Origin: an uncultured Flavobacteriaceae bacterium
GTDB taxonomy: Bacteria > Bacteroidota > Bacteroidia > Flavobacteriales > Flavobacteriaceae
NCBI GenBank assembly: GCA_947500575.1
Contig: CANMSI010000004.1
Coordinates: 280,778-344,777, forward strand
Reading direction: 5' to 3'
Length of the DNA: 64,000 nt
Below, piece after piece: positions 16,687 to 25,432 of the stretch; the stretch's first letter is position 1, and each line of letters starts with the position of its first letter. Position numbers and translations under genes: made by a program. Below the pieces are notes generated by a model. It saw only the letters and a program-made list of their open reading frames with translations, was not told the DNA's origin and did not search any database.

Positions 16687-17598
16687 TTAATGATCTTTAA
16701 GTAGTTTTAAACTAATTGCTGGTATAAAGTTTTGAGTCATGTCTTTCGATTTAACGCTGAAGTTTGTCCACTCTCCCATACCATAGACCATTGCTTTATA
16801 ATTCTGATTTTTGGTGTAAACCCCCCTGAACGTAGGAGCAAATCGATCTTCAACCACAGCTTTATTAGTCAGCGGGTCTTTGCTGGTAGTTTTATACCAA
16901 TTATAGGGAACAAAAAGCCATTCTATTCCTATATATATGCCTTCTTTGGGTATCTTGATTTGTAAAGAGGATAAATCAATAGAAACATACTCTTGCTCCA
17001 TATTCGCCTCTAAAACAATACTCTTTCTAAGAAGGTCTTTGTTAGGTTTTTTAGTGCCAGGAGCAACATCGTACATCCGTAACCTAAATTTTGCTGCATC
17101 TCTTTTGAAGTTTATATCCTTTTTCAAAAAGACAGTTACCGTATGCATATACTTCTTTTGGGCACCAATATTCGGAAAATAGAGGGCCACCACCCAAGGA
17201 GTGGCCGAAGATGAAAAACCGCTTGTTAAACTATAACTAGTAATTGGGTTGAGTACATCTGCATTTCCAAAATTTTCTGACACCACCACTTCATCTAATT
17301 CAAAAGACTCTTCTACAAGAAATATCTTTTTTTCCTTGTAAAGTTTTTGAGCATTTACAATTGTGTCCTTATATCCTAGTGAAGATATATGTACTTGTTT
17401 CTCTAAATAAGGAGTGGGAATATCTATAAAAAACTTCCCTTCTTCATCTGTAGAAGTTCCCTTAAGTGTATTCAAAAAACTTAGATTTACATAAGGGATT
17501 GGGTCTTTAGACCTGCTATCCATAACACTCCCCTCTAATAGTACTTCCTGAGCGTTAAGGGGGATCGCTAACAGAAAAATGTACCAAAACTTTCGCAT
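16687..17598 (-). CDS. Secreted protein with CarboxypepD-regulatory-like domain
   Basis: The protein has 303 residues with a short signal peptide (FWYIFLLAIPLNAQ). Residues 20-100 form a carboxypeptidase-regulatory-like beta domain (SRSKDPIPYVNLSFLNT, TSTDEEGKFFIDIP, SSLGYKDT), followed by an EVVVSE segment like those preceding TonB plugs. There is no beta-barrel; the rest is an unassigned beta-rich region. It is probably periplasmic or surface exposed. The function is unknown. It lies 5 bases after the exonuclease gene stop and 17 bases before the FAH gene. Confidence 0.78.
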   Translation of the reverse strand: MRKFWYIFLLAIPLNAQEVLLEGSVMDSRSKDPIPYVNLSFLNTLKGTSTDEEGKFFIDIPTPYLEKQVHISSLGYKDTIVNAQKLYKEKKIFLVEESFELDEVVVSENFGNADVLNPITSYSLTSGFSSSATPWVVALYFPNIGAQKKYMHTVTVFLKKDINFKRDAAKFRLRMYDVAPGTKKPNKDLLRKSIVLEANMEQEYVSIDLSSLQIKIPKEGIYIGIEWLFVPYNWYKTTSKDPLTNKAVVEDRFAPTFRGVYTKNQNYKAMVYGMGEWTNFSVKSKDMTQNFIPAISLKLLKDH

Positions 17599-17603
17599 AC
17601 TTT

Positions 17604-18380
17604 TTAACCCAGCTTATTATTGAATTTACTTAGTTTAATTTGTGTTAGTACCTTCTTAGTATATAAAGGAAAATCTGCATTCAATATCCATCCAAAATAG
17701 CCAGGTTCCTTGTCTAAGACTTCATGCACCTTTTTTCCTTTATGTTTTCCAAAAGAAAAAGCAGCGTCTTCATCTTCATCTAAAATAATAAAGCCTGCAA
17801 AGTCCAAAGACTGTCTACGAGTAGAAAACTCTGATAGTTTTTTTATATTATTTTCCAATTCTGGATATCTATCCAATTGAGATAACAAGACTTCGTAGGT
17901 TGCTAAAGTATCTGCTTCTGCACTGTGCGCATCGGTTAAATCTTTATTACAATAAAAAGCATATGCCGCACCCAAGGTGCGTTTTTCCATTTTATGAAAA
18001 ATAGTTTGAACATCTACAGACACTCTATTCTTCATATCAAAGTCGATCTCAGCTCTTAACATTTCCTCTGCGAGTAAAGGAATGTCAAAACGATCCGAAT
18101 TAAAACCTCCTAAATCGCTATCCTTTATAAGGTTATAAATCTCTTTTGAAAGCTCCTTAAAGGTAGGTTCGTTTGCCACTTTTTCATTAGAAATACCATG
18201 AATTGCAACTACATTCTGAGGTATCTCCATCTCTGGATTTACCAACCATGTTTTACTTTCTTTATTCCCATTTGGAAAAATCTTTAAAACAGAAATTTCC
18301 ACGATTCGATCTTTCGCTACATTAGTACCCGTAGTTTCTAAATCAAAAAAGCAAATAGGCTTCGTAAGCTGTAATTCCAT
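17604..18380 (-). CDS. DnaQ-like 3'-5' exonuclease with DUF3820-like C-terminus
   Basis: The protein has 258 residues. The N-terminal DEDDh exonuclease fold shows FFDLETTGT (acidic pair 13 and 15), a second acidic site in GGFNSDRFDIPLL, and the Exo III motif DAHSAEADTLATYEVL with His and Asp. The C-terminal 60 residues (FSFGKHKGKKVHEV, PGYFGWILNADFP) form a DUF3820-like module common on Bacteroidota exonucleases. It could proofread for the replicative polymerase or act in repair. It is first in a minus-strand run of five closely spaced genes. Confidence 0.9.
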   Translation of the reverse strand: MELQLTKPICFFDLETTGTNVAKDRIVEISVLKIFPNGNKESKTWLVNPEMEIPQNVVAIHGISNEKVANEPTFKELSKEIYNLIKDSDLGGFNSDRFDIPLLAEEMLRAEIDFDMKNRVSVDVQTIFHKMEKRTLGAAYAFYCNKDLTDAHSAEADTLATYEVLLSQLDRYPELENNIKKLSEFSTRRQSLDFAGFIILDEDEDAAFSFGKHKGKKVHEVLDKEPGYFGWILNADFPLYTKKVLTQIKLSKFNNKLG

Positions 18381-18465
18381 CCTGTTTGGGTTTATGCAAA
18401 GATAACGGATAGTAGCTTTCCGAAAAACCGATCTTAGTTTTTATTCTGAAAAGAGTAAAGACCAT

Positions 18466-18499
18466 AAAAAAAGCTCTGTTTATCTACAGAGCTTTTTTT
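18466..18499 (-). terminator. Intrinsic terminator after the E2 gene
   Basis: The hairpin GCTCTG-TTTATCTA-CAGAGC is flanked by A7 and T7, so it can work in both directions. It follows the minus-strand E2 gene (stop at 18517) and lies upstream of the exonuclease gene start (18380), separating two transcripts. Confidence 0.85.
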
Positions 18500-18516
18500 A
18501 CATTTAATTTAATTCT

Positions 18517-19875
18517 TTATACCTCTCTGTCTATATCCCAAGCTTCTAAGTAGTCTGCAACCGCTTTTACAAACATGCCACCCAGTGCTCCATTTACTAC
18601 CCTATGATCATAGCTGTGCGACAAGAACATCTTACTGCGAATTCCAATAAAATCTCCTTCTGCTGTTTCTATAACAGCGGGTATTTTACGAATAGCACCT
18701 AATGCCAATATTCCAACCTGGGGCTGATTAATAATTGGGGTTCCAAAAACACTTCCAAAAGAACCAACATTTGTTACGGTATATGTACCATCTTTTATTT
18801 CATCTGGTTTAAGGGCATTATTTCTTGCTCTTGTTGCCAAATCGTTTACAGCTGCGGCCATGCCCACTAAATTTAGCTGGTCTGCATTTTTAATTACAGG
18901 AACAATTAGATTACCATCTGGTAAAGCCGCCGCCATTCCCAAATTGATATGCTTTTTCTTGATAACATTGTCGCCATCTACAGCAACATTTATCATAGGG
19001 AAATTCTTTATGGCCTTAGCAACAGCTTCCATAAAAATAGGCGTAAACGTTAATTTTTCGCCTTCTCTTTCTTCAAACGTTTTCTTTACTTTATTTCTCC
19101 AATTCACAATATTCGTAACATCTACTTCTATAAAACTCTGCACATGCGCAGAAGTAGATACACTATTTACCATATGTTGGGCAATTAATTTACCCATACG
19201 TGTCATTGGAATTACCTCATCTCCTCCAGAAACGGCAACTGGCGCAGCCACTTGTTTTTGAACAGCAGGAGAAGTCTTAGGTTCTTCAACTTTGGTCGTA
19301 GGTTTCGGTAAAGCAGTATCAGACGTAGCTTGGACTCCTGACTTTCTATTTTCAATATATCCTAAAATATCATTTTTGGTAACTCTTCCTTCCTTTCCTG
19401 TACCAGCAATACCATCTAACTCCTGAATTGAAATACCTTCTTGTTTGGCGATATTCTTTACCAAAGGAGAATAAAAACGATCTGAAACCGACTTAGATGT
19501 CGAAGAAGCTATTACAGGAGCTGCCACTGCTTCTTTTACAACTTCCATTTTTTCTTCAATCGCAGCAACTTCTGGAGTTGCTTGTTCTGTTGCATCAGAG
19601 GCTACAGCATCGCTATTTGGAACAGATGCTTCCCCTTCTACTTGAATTACCGCAACGGTTTGCCCAACTTTAATAACATCGTCTATTTCAAAAAGTTTTT
19701 CTAAAAGCACACCTTCCACCTCACTTGGCACTTCCGAATCTACCTTATCTGTTGCAATTTCAAAGACAGCCTCATCCATCTCAATTGTATCTCCTACTTC
19801 CTTCAACCAAGTGGTAAGCGTTGCTTCTGCAACACTTTCTCCCATCTGAGGCAATTTTAATTCAAATTTTGACAT
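18517..19875 (-). CDS. 2-oxo acid dehydrogenase E2 (dihydrolipoamide acyltransferase)
   Basis: The protein has 452 residues. One lipoyl domain (1-80) carries the modified lysine in EIATDKVDSEV (Lys44). An Ala/Val-rich linker follows, then the E3-binding domain (FYSPLVKNIAKQEGIS, near 150), and the catalytic domain with the SHSYDHRVVNGALGG active-site motif. It transfers acyl groups from E1 to CoA. The sequence fits the branched-chain keto-acid dehydrogenase type better than the pyruvate E2, but its E1 and E3 are not encoded nearby, so the substrate is left open. Confidence 0.92.
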   Translation of the reverse strand: MSKFELKLPQMGESVAEATLTTWLKEVGDTIEMDEAVFEIATDKVDSEVPSEVEGVLLEKLFEIDDVIKVGQTVAVIQVEGEASVPNSDAVASDATEQATPEVAAIEEKMEVVKEAVAAPVIASSTSKSVSDRFYSPLVKNIAKQEGISIQELDGIAGTGKEGRVTKNDILGYIENRKSGVQATSDTALPKPTTKVEEPKTSPAVQKQVAAPVAVSGGDEVIPMTRMGKLIAQHMVNSVSTSAHVQSFIEVDVTNIVNWRNKVKKTFEEREGEKLTFTPIFMEAVAKAIKNFPMINVAVDGDNVIKKKHINLGMAAALPDGNLIVPVIKNADQLNLVGMAAAVNDLATRARNNALKPDEIKDGTYTVTNVGSFGSVFGTPIINQPQVGILALGAIRKIPAVIETAEGDFIGIRSKMFLSHSYDHRVVNGALGGMFVKAVADYLEAWDIDREV

Positions 19876-19974
19876 ATTGATATTTTATATGCTGTTTTGG
19901 TATATTTTTTTGCAAAAATAATAAAAAAATGAGCTTATTTTTAAATTTAATATATTTTTAAGCAATATTTTTTA

Positions 19975-20592
19975 TTATGCTTTTATAGAGTTTTCAAAAG
20001 GAATTCTATTTAATATACTCCTTCCCAATGTCACTTCATCCGCATACTCTAGTTCATCTCCTACGGCAACCCCTCTAGCAATTGCAGAGGTTTTAATTTC
20101 TAAGCCTTCCAACTGTTTATAGATATAAAAATTGGTAGTATCTCCTTCCATGGTTGAGCTTAACGCAAAAATGAGTTCTTTTATTTTTCCTTGCTTTGAT
20201 TTATCAACCAAAGAAGCAATTGTTAAATCTTGCGGACCTACACCTTCCATCGGAGATATTTTTCCTCCTAAAACATGATATAGTCCTTTATATTGTCCTG
20301 TATTCTCAATAGCCATTACATCTCTTATATCTTCTACTACACATACCAAACTTTCATCTCTTTTAGGATTAGCACAAATTTCGCAGGTAGCCACATCAGA
20401 GATATTATGGCAATTAGAGCAAAATTTAATTTCGTCTCTCAAAGAGGCTAAAGAAGATGCTAAACGTATGGTTTGCTCAGGGGGTTGTTTCAACAAATGA
20501 AGCACCAATCTAAGTGCTGTTCGTTTACCAATTCCAGGCAATTGCGACATTTCATACACCGCATTTTCCAAAAGTTTTGAAGAAAATTCCAT
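19975..20592 (-). CDS. recR: Recombination mediator RecR
   Basis: The protein has 205 residues. It shows the N-terminal helix-hairpin-helix [20 protein letters not shown], the zinc finger [16 protein letters not shown], and the Toprim domain with [12 protein letters not shown] and the [12 protein letters not shown] segment. RecR works with RecO (and RecF) to load RecA at gaps. Length and motifs are standard. It is a single gene, divergent from the symporter. Confidence 0.97.
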   Translation of the reverse strand: MEFSSKLLENAVYEMSQLPGIGKRTALRLVLHLLKQPPEQTIRLASSLASLRDEIKFCSNCHNISDVATCEICANPKRDESLVCVVEDIRDVMAIENTGQYKGLYHVLGGKISPMEGVGPQDLTIASLVDKSKQGKIKELIFALSSTMEGDTTNFYIYKQLEGLEIKTSAIARGVAVGDELEYADEVTLGRSILNRIPFENSIKA

Positions 20593-20703
20593 TCCAATAA
20601 TTATCCCAACAAAATTACAACTTTATTCTAGTTTGCAAGTACCTAAACCTAGGTACGAGTACTATTTTAAGTTTTTGTATTTTGCATTGGAAATTTCCGA
20701 TAT

Positions 20704-22251
20704 ATGACAGCTTTGCATATTTTGCTATTAATAGGAGGGTACTTCCTACTACTTTTATTAATCTCTTATTTTACTGGCAAGAATGATTCTAACGCAGACT
20801 TTTTCAAAGCTGGAAAGCAATCTCCGTGGTATTTAGTAGCCTTCGGAATGATTGGAGCATCTCTATCTGGAGTTACCTTTATTTCAGTTCCTGGTGCAGT
20901 TAAAGGGGCTGAGTTTGGATATATGCAAGTAGTTTTAGGATACTTGGTAGGTTATTTTGTGATTGCCTATATCTTACTACCCATCTATTATCGTCTAAAT
21001 GTCACCTCTATTTACGAATATCTAGAGCAACGTTTTGGTGTGGTTAGTTATAAAACTGGTGCCTTTTTCTTCTTTGTTTCAAGAGTATTAGGTGCTTCAT
21101 TCCGATTGTTTTTAGTAGCAATTGTTTTACAGCAGTTTGTTTTTGATGCATGGGGAGTACCTTTTGAAGTTACGGTTGCACTCTCTATTTTACTCATTTG
21201 GATCTATACCTTCAGAGGAGGTATTAAAACCATTGTCTGGACAGATACCTTACAAACACTTTTTATGCTCTTATCGGTAGGCCTCTCTATCTATTTTATC
21301 AATGACAAATTAGATTGGAGTTTTACAGAATTTTTAGCTTCGGACGAACTAAAGGAGTACAATACTATATTTTTTACTGAAGACTTTTTTGCACGTAATC
21401 ACTTTTTAAAATCGTTCATTGGCGGTATTTTTATTACCATTTGTATGACGGGCTTAGACCAAGACATGATGCAAAAAAACCTGAGCTGTAAATCGCTAAA
21501 GGATGCTCAAAAGAATATGGTTTCTTTTAGTTTGGTATTAGTGCTTGTAAATTTTGTTTTTTTATTATTAGGAGCATTACTTTTTATATACGCCCAAAGG
21601 TTTGAAATTGCAACGCCATTGATGGATGGAGCACCCAAGTCCGATTTACTTTTCCCCGAAATAGCCCTGAACAGCGGTTTAGGAATTACGGTAGCAATTA
21701 CCTTTATGTTAGGGCTCATTGCCGCCGCATATAGCAGTGCAGACAGCGCACTTACCTCTCTGACTACTTCTTTTTGTGTAGATTTTCTAAACCTAGAGAA
21801 AAGACCAGAACATCAACAAAAAAAGTTGCGTAAGCAAACACATATTACCATGAGCGTAATGCTCGTAGTTGTTATTATTACTTTTAAACATGTTCTTGAT
21901 AGAAATGTAATTGATGGTCTACTTACGGTAGCTTCGTATACCTATGGGCCACTTTTAGGCCTATTTGCTTTTGGTATTTTCACCAAATATCAGCTTAAGG
22001 ATGCCTATGTTTGGATCGTTGCTCTTTTGGCTATTGGCGTTGCTACTTTCATTGCCAATGCCCCAACAATATATGCTTATATGCAAGAATATGCGCTAGT
22101 CAATTGCGAGGGTAGTACTTGGGAATGCGCATCTGCATATGCTACCGAAAACTACTATATGGTGGGATATGAACTCCTTTTACTGAATGGGTGTTTTACT
22201 TTCTTAGGCCTATTCCTAATTAGAAGTAGAAAAAAAGTATCTCATAAATAA
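20704..22251 (+). CDS. Sodium:solute symporter (SSS family)
   Basis: The protein has 515 residues with about 13 hydrophobic segments. SSS hallmarks are the N-terminal [14 protein letters not shown] in the second helix, [40 protein letters not shown] and the sodium-site [18 protein letters not shown]. It imports an unknown small solute (sugar, sialic acid or amino acid type) with sodium. No catabolic partner adjoins it. It ends three bases before a convergent gene. Confidence 0.93.
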   Translation: MTALHILLLIGGYFLLLLLISYFTGKNDSNADFFKAGKQSPWYLVAFGMIGASLSGVTFISVPGAVKGAEFGYMQVVLGYLVGYFVIAYILLPIYYRLNVTSIYEYLEQRFGVVSYKTGAFFFFVSRVLGASFRLFLVAIVLQQFVFDAWGVPFEVTVALSILLIWIYTFRGGIKTIVWTDTLQTLFMLLSVGLSIYFINDKLDWSFTEFLASDELKEYNTIFFTEDFFARNHFLKSFIGGIFITICMTGLDQDMMQKNLSCKSLKDAQKNMVSFSLVLVLVNFVFLLLGALLFIYAQRFEIATPLMDGAPKSDLLFPEIALNSGLGITVAITFMLGLIAAAYSSADSALTSLTTSFCVDFLNLEKRPEHQQKKLRKQTHITMSVMLVVVIITFKHVLDRNVIDGLLTVASYTYGPLLGLFAFGIFTKYQLKDAYVWIVALLAIGVATFIANAPTIYAYMQEYALVNCEGSTWECASAYATENYYMVGYELLLLNGCFTFLGLFLIRSRKKVSHK

Positions 22252-22253
22252 TT

Positions 22254-22784
22254 TCATTCTTTACTGGTTTGTGAAAGTTGAATTAAGACTTCAAAATCGT
22301 CCAAAATTGAATTGCCTAATGCTTCCAAAAATTCCTTAGAAAGAGAGCTTCCTGTATATTCATTGTCAATTTGAAGTACTAAAACATCTTGATGAAAATA
22401 ACTAAAAGCTTCATAAACAAAGTTGTCTTTATCGCTATAGCTCTCATTATCAATAGCTGTTTCATATTCCGAACTTTTCTCACTTACATATATTAATTGT
22501 CCATTCTCTAGGTAATATGTGTTCTCTCTTTTAGAGTACACATCAAATCTGGATAAATCCATTTTCTTGAGACTGCCCTCCAAATAGTAAAGCTCAAGAA
22601 ATGCTTCTTTTGAAGCAAAATTGTCGATTTCAAATGAAACTATGTCCTCCCAATTTTCTTCGGCATTCATTTTCGCAACTTTAGCATCTATGCTCATAGC
22701 AAGGGAATCTATTTCTTGTGCATACATGGAATAGTTGATGCAGCAAAAAAATATAAAACAAAGAGCTACCTCCTTTCTAATCAT
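22254..22784 (-). CDS. Secreted protein of unknown function
   Basis: The protein has 176 residues from the ATG at 22784; a TTG six bases upstream is possible. A signal peptide (VALCFIFFCCINYSMYAQ) precedes an acidic, Tyr- and Ser-rich mature region containing FEIDNFASKEAFLELYYLEG and QDVLVLQIDNEYTG. No family is recognised. It overlaps the CoA-binding gene by eight bases and so is translated from the same message. Confidence 0.65.
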   Translation of the reverse strand: MIRKEVALCFIFFCCINYSMYAQEIDSLAMSIDAKVAKMNAEENWEDIVSFEIDNFASKEAFLELYYLEGSLKKMDLSRFDVYSKRENTYYLENGQLIYVSEKSSEYETAIDNESYSDKDNFVYEAFSYFHQDVLVLQIDNEYTGSSLSKEFLEALGNSILDDFEVLIQLSQTSKE

Positions 22785-23154
22785 TCTCAACTAATTTATA
22801 CTGGTTGGTTGCCAAAAGAACAAGGGTACAGGCAACAACCACCTGAATCCCATTTTCTTTTAGCAAATTATAAAAAGGTAAATTTTCTGTACCAGGATTA
22901 AAAATCACTCTACGTGGTTGTAATCCTACTATTTCATTGTAGTATTCCACTTGCCGCTTAGGATTAAGATATAAAGTAATGGTGTCTATATTTTGAAAAT
23001 CCTCTAATTTGGTTTTTATTTGTACGCCAGAAACTTCTCCCAACCTAAGACCAAACGCCTCAGTCTCAATATTCTTTTCAACAAGTCTTTGAATTGCTAT
23101 ATTACTGTATCGTTGGGGTTTTAGAGAAGCTCCAAAAACAAGTGTTTTTGACAT
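22777..23154 (-). CDS. CoA-binding domain protein (YccU-like Rossmann fold)
   Basis: The protein has 125 residues, a single Rossmann-fold CoA_binding domain. Visible are KTLVFGASLKPQRYSN at the nucleotide-binding turn, IDTITLYLNPKRQVEYY, and RVIFNPGTEN followed by VVVACTLVLL. Small proteins of this kind bind CoA or NAD; their physiological role is poorly known. It starts the two-gene transcript with the secreted protein downstream. Confidence 0.88.
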   Translation of the reverse strand: MSKTLVFGASLKPQRYSNIAIQRLVEKNIETEAFGLRLGEVSGVQIKTKLEDFQNIDTITLYLNPKRQVEYYNEIVGLQPRRVIFNPGTENLPFYNLLKENGIQVVVACTLVLLATNQYKLVEND

Positions 23155-23300
23155 ATGTTAATTTTCGTGTTAAACTGTGTTAATTGCTGTAACTTTTTTT
23201 AAAAAAAATTGTCTCTTGTTTAAGGATAAAATTTTAGTCATTGATAACGCTATGTTTTTATAGTTAATGGTTAGTGTTTAATATAGCCTATCAATGAAAG

Positions 23301-23327
23301 AAACCCTGACGGAGACGTCAGGGTTTT
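23301..23327 (+). terminator. Orphan terminator hairpin with GAGA loop
   Basis: The hairpin is a perfect 11-bp stem AAACCCTGACG / CGTCAGGGTTT closed by a GAGA (GNRA-type) tetraloop. It is followed on the plus strand by TGTATTTTATTT; on the minus strand it is not followed by a T-run. No plus-strand gene lies upstream within the gap, so the transcript it ends is unknown. Confidence 0.6.
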
Positions 23328-23680
23328 GTATTTTATTTAGCATGCTATTACAAAACCTAATTTTATCGCCATCACTCAAAGATAAAATAAATACAAAAAC
23401 ACCATTCTATTAATAGTTTCATTTTTCTTAGCCTATTCCCTGTTAAAATCTGTTAAAATCAATTTTATTAAGTAACATATTTCATTTTTCATCGTCAATT
23501 AAATAACATCAATCAATCACAAGCGAACAATTTTATGATCAAATTAATTTTACTTCCAAATTCATCGATACTGTTGTGCTCTTTACCAAAAACATATAAT
23601 GAAACATGTCATTTAGAAGCCTTCCCATATTTAAAAAAGGACGGTACTGAAACATGCTAAAAAATCTTTCACTTTGATAT

Positions 23681-23720
23681 TACTGTAATTAGGAGGGTTG
23701 GTTGGTTTTCTCTTACAGTA
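23681..23720 (+). ncRNA. Possible structured element: stem-loop with G-rich loop
   Basis: TACTGTAA (23681-23688) and TTACAGTA (23713-23720) form a perfect 8-bp stem. The loop contains GGAGGGTTGGTTGG (23692-23705), four G-runs that could fold into a two-layer quadruplex. A terminator follows 11 bases later, so this could be the 3' part of a small plus-strand RNA. Expression is not shown by the sequence. Confidence 0.3.
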
Positions 23721-23730
23721 TATCAATAAA

Positions 23731-23758
23731 AAACCCCGATGCAAATGCATCGGGGTTT
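23731..23758. terminator. Bidirectional intrinsic terminator
   Basis: A 12-bp stem AAACCCCGATGC / GCATCGGGGTTT has an AAAT loop, with T-runs on both sides. On the minus strand it ends the FabH-PNPOx transcript (stop at 23778). On the plus strand it follows the G-rich stem-loop. Confidence 0.85.
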
Positions 23759-23777
23759 TGTTTTTAAAAAGATACTT

Positions 23778-24320
23778 TTATTCAAAAATTCCTGTTGGGT
23801 GCCCATCTAGGCTGATTGTATTTTTTTGTTTCCAATAATCTTTAATTCCTTCATCTCCTTTAGCTACTGCCCACTCTTTCAGCATAGACCTATCTTCCTT
23901 ATAGTCCATTAAAGGCACACCTGTACCGCAAGAGGTCTGAACTAAATCAATTTGCATATTAATTAGTTGTCTCCTCCCAACCATATCTGGAAATAAATGA
24001 ATATGCTCATTCCAAAAATCATCTCTTTCATGATATCCAACGGCTGTACCATAGAGTCTTAAGATCATTGGTGGGCCTTCGAAAGCACAAAACATAATGG
24101 TCATTCTATCCGAAAATTGTAGATGCGTACTAGTTTCATTACCACTCCCAGTTAAGTTTAACCACACTGCACGATTTTCGTCAATAATCTTAAAAGAAGC
24201 CATCCCTTTTGGTGAAAGATTAATACGCCCATCTTCCATTGCAGTAGCAACAAAAAAAAGGGGTTGAGCGTTTATAAAACTGATTAAGCGAGGTGTTAAT
24301 TTCTTTAGGCGCTTTCCCAT
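23778..24320 (-). CDS. Pyridoxamine 5'-phosphate oxidase-like flavoprotein
   Basis: The protein has 180 residues from the ATG at 24320 (another ATG lies three codons upstream). It shows the split-barrel FMN-binding fold: PLFFVATAMEDGRINLSPKG, AVWLNLTGSGNETSTHL, RMTIMFCAFEGPPMILRLYG. It belongs to the PNPOx-like general family rather than PdxH, since the PLP-site residues of PdxH are not apparent. It is probably a flavin- or heme-dependent oxidoreductase of unknown substrate. It lies 16 bases after the FabH-like gene. Confidence 0.85.
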   Translation of the reverse strand: MGKRLKKLTPRLISFINAQPLFFVATAMEDGRINLSPKGMASFKIIDENRAVWLNLTGSGNETSTHLQFSDRMTIMFCAFEGPPMILRLYGTAVGYHERDDFWNEHIHLFPDMVGRRQLINMQIDLVQTSCGTGVPLMDYKEDRSMLKEWAVAKGDEGIKDYWKQKNTISLDGHPTGIFE

Positions 24321-24336
24321 ATACAACATTTAAGAT

Positions 24337-25347
24337 TTACCATTTGATTATGGCACTTCCCCATGTAAAGCCACTCCCAAAAGCTGCTAATACAAGTAGA
24401 TCTCCTTCTTTTACTTTTCCAGCTTCCCATGCTTCAGTTAGTGCAATTGGAATAGAAGCTGCGGTTGTATTTCCATATTTCATAATATTATTAAACACTT
24501 GATCATCTTGCAATCCAAATTTCTTCTGGATGAACTGAGAAATCCGCAAATTAGCCTGATGCGGAACCAATAGATCAATATCCGTCGGAGTCAAGTTATT
24601 GGTTTCAAGACCTTCCAGTATCACCTGACTAAAACGAACCACAGCATTTTTAAAAACAAACTGCCCATTCATATATGGATAGTAAGATTCATCATTAGGA
24701 TCGTTATCTTCAATGATATCATTTACCCAACGTTTCCCCATCCCTGGAGCTATTAACGATAGTTCTTCTGCATGTTGCCCTTCAGAATGCAAATGTGTAG
24801 AAAGTATACCCTTCTCTAGATTCTCTTCTCTGCTAAGTACAGCAGCACCTGCACCATCACCAAAAATAACAGAAACTCCTCTTCCCCGAGTGCTCATATC
24901 CAAACCATGGGAATGTAGTTCTGATCCTACTACCAAAATGTTTTTATACATTCCACTTTTAATGTACTGATCCGCCACCGAAATCCCATAAACAAATCCG
25001 GAACACTGGTTTCGCACATCTAAGGCTCCTACTGTCTTTATACCTAAATCACGTTGTACTAATACCCCAGGTCCAGGAAAATAATAATCTGGACTTAAGG
25101 TTGCAAAAATAATAAAGTCAATATCGTCCTTATCAATTCCCGCTCGTTCTATAGCCACTTTAGCAGCTTTTACGCCCATAGAGGTAGTGGTATCTCCATC
25201 GCCTTTAACCACATGCCTACGTTCTTTAATCCCTGTCCTTTCTTGGATCCAAGCATCACTCGTATCCATGACTTTTGATAGGTCGTCATTAGTTACCACA
25301 TTTTCGGGTACATAATACCCCAATCCTATAATTTTTGAGTTGTACAT
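24337..25347 (-). CDS. 3-oxoacyl-ACP synthase III (KAS III-type)
   Basis: The protein has 336 residues from the ATG at 25347; the longer frame to 25410 adds a non-homologous hydrophobic stretch. The KAS III triad is complete: Cys115 in VRNQCSGFVYG, His263 in PHQANLRI and Asn293 in KYGNTTAAS. It condenses an acyl-CoA starter with malonyl-ACP. The gene is not beside plsX/rpmF, the usual housekeeping fabH setting, so it may be a second copy with a special starter unit or role. Confidence 0.9.
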   Translation of the reverse strand: MYNSKIIGLGYYVPENVVTNDDLSKVMDTSDAWIQERTGIKERRHVVKGDGDTTTSMGVKAAKVAIERAGIDKDDIDFIIFATLSPDYYFPGPGVLVQRDLGIKTVGALDVRNQCSGFVYGISVADQYIKSGMYKNILVVGSELHSHGLDMSTRGRGVSVIFGDGAGAAVLSREENLEKGILSTHLHSEGQHAEELSLIAPGMGKRWVNDIIEDNDPNDESYYPYMNGQFVFKNAVVRFSQVILEGLETNNLTPTDIDLLVPHQANLRISQFIQKKFGLQDDQVFNNIMKYGNTTAASIPIALTEAWEAGKVKEGDLLVLAAFGSGFTWGSAIIKW

Positions 25348-25432
25348 AAGGTATGGAAAATCTATTGTGTTGGTTATATGAACTAATATAGGGAAAAAAA
25401 CCCATATCAATTCAGACCTAATGTAGGTTCAA

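Larger units (their letters stand above)
23155..23777. other. 623-base gene-free region with two hairpins and a G-rich stem-loop
   Basis: No open frame of note. It contains a plus-strand-type terminator at 23301-23327, a short tandem CTGTTAAAAT repeat near 23447-23466, a TACTGTAA/TTACAGTA stem-loop with a G-rich loop (23681-23720), and a bidirectional terminator at 23731-23758. Small non-coding transcripts are possible. Confidence 0.5.

Noticed and set aside
23447..23470. Short tandem CTGTTAAAAT repeat as a CRISPR or origin-like array
   Set aside because: Only two copies of ten bases, with no spacers and no cas genes; such A/T-rich repeats are common in intergenic regions here.
25348..25410. 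N-terminal extension of the KAS III gene
   Set aside because: The extra 21 residues are not part of KAS III, whose proteins begin with the MYNSKIIGLG-type segment.
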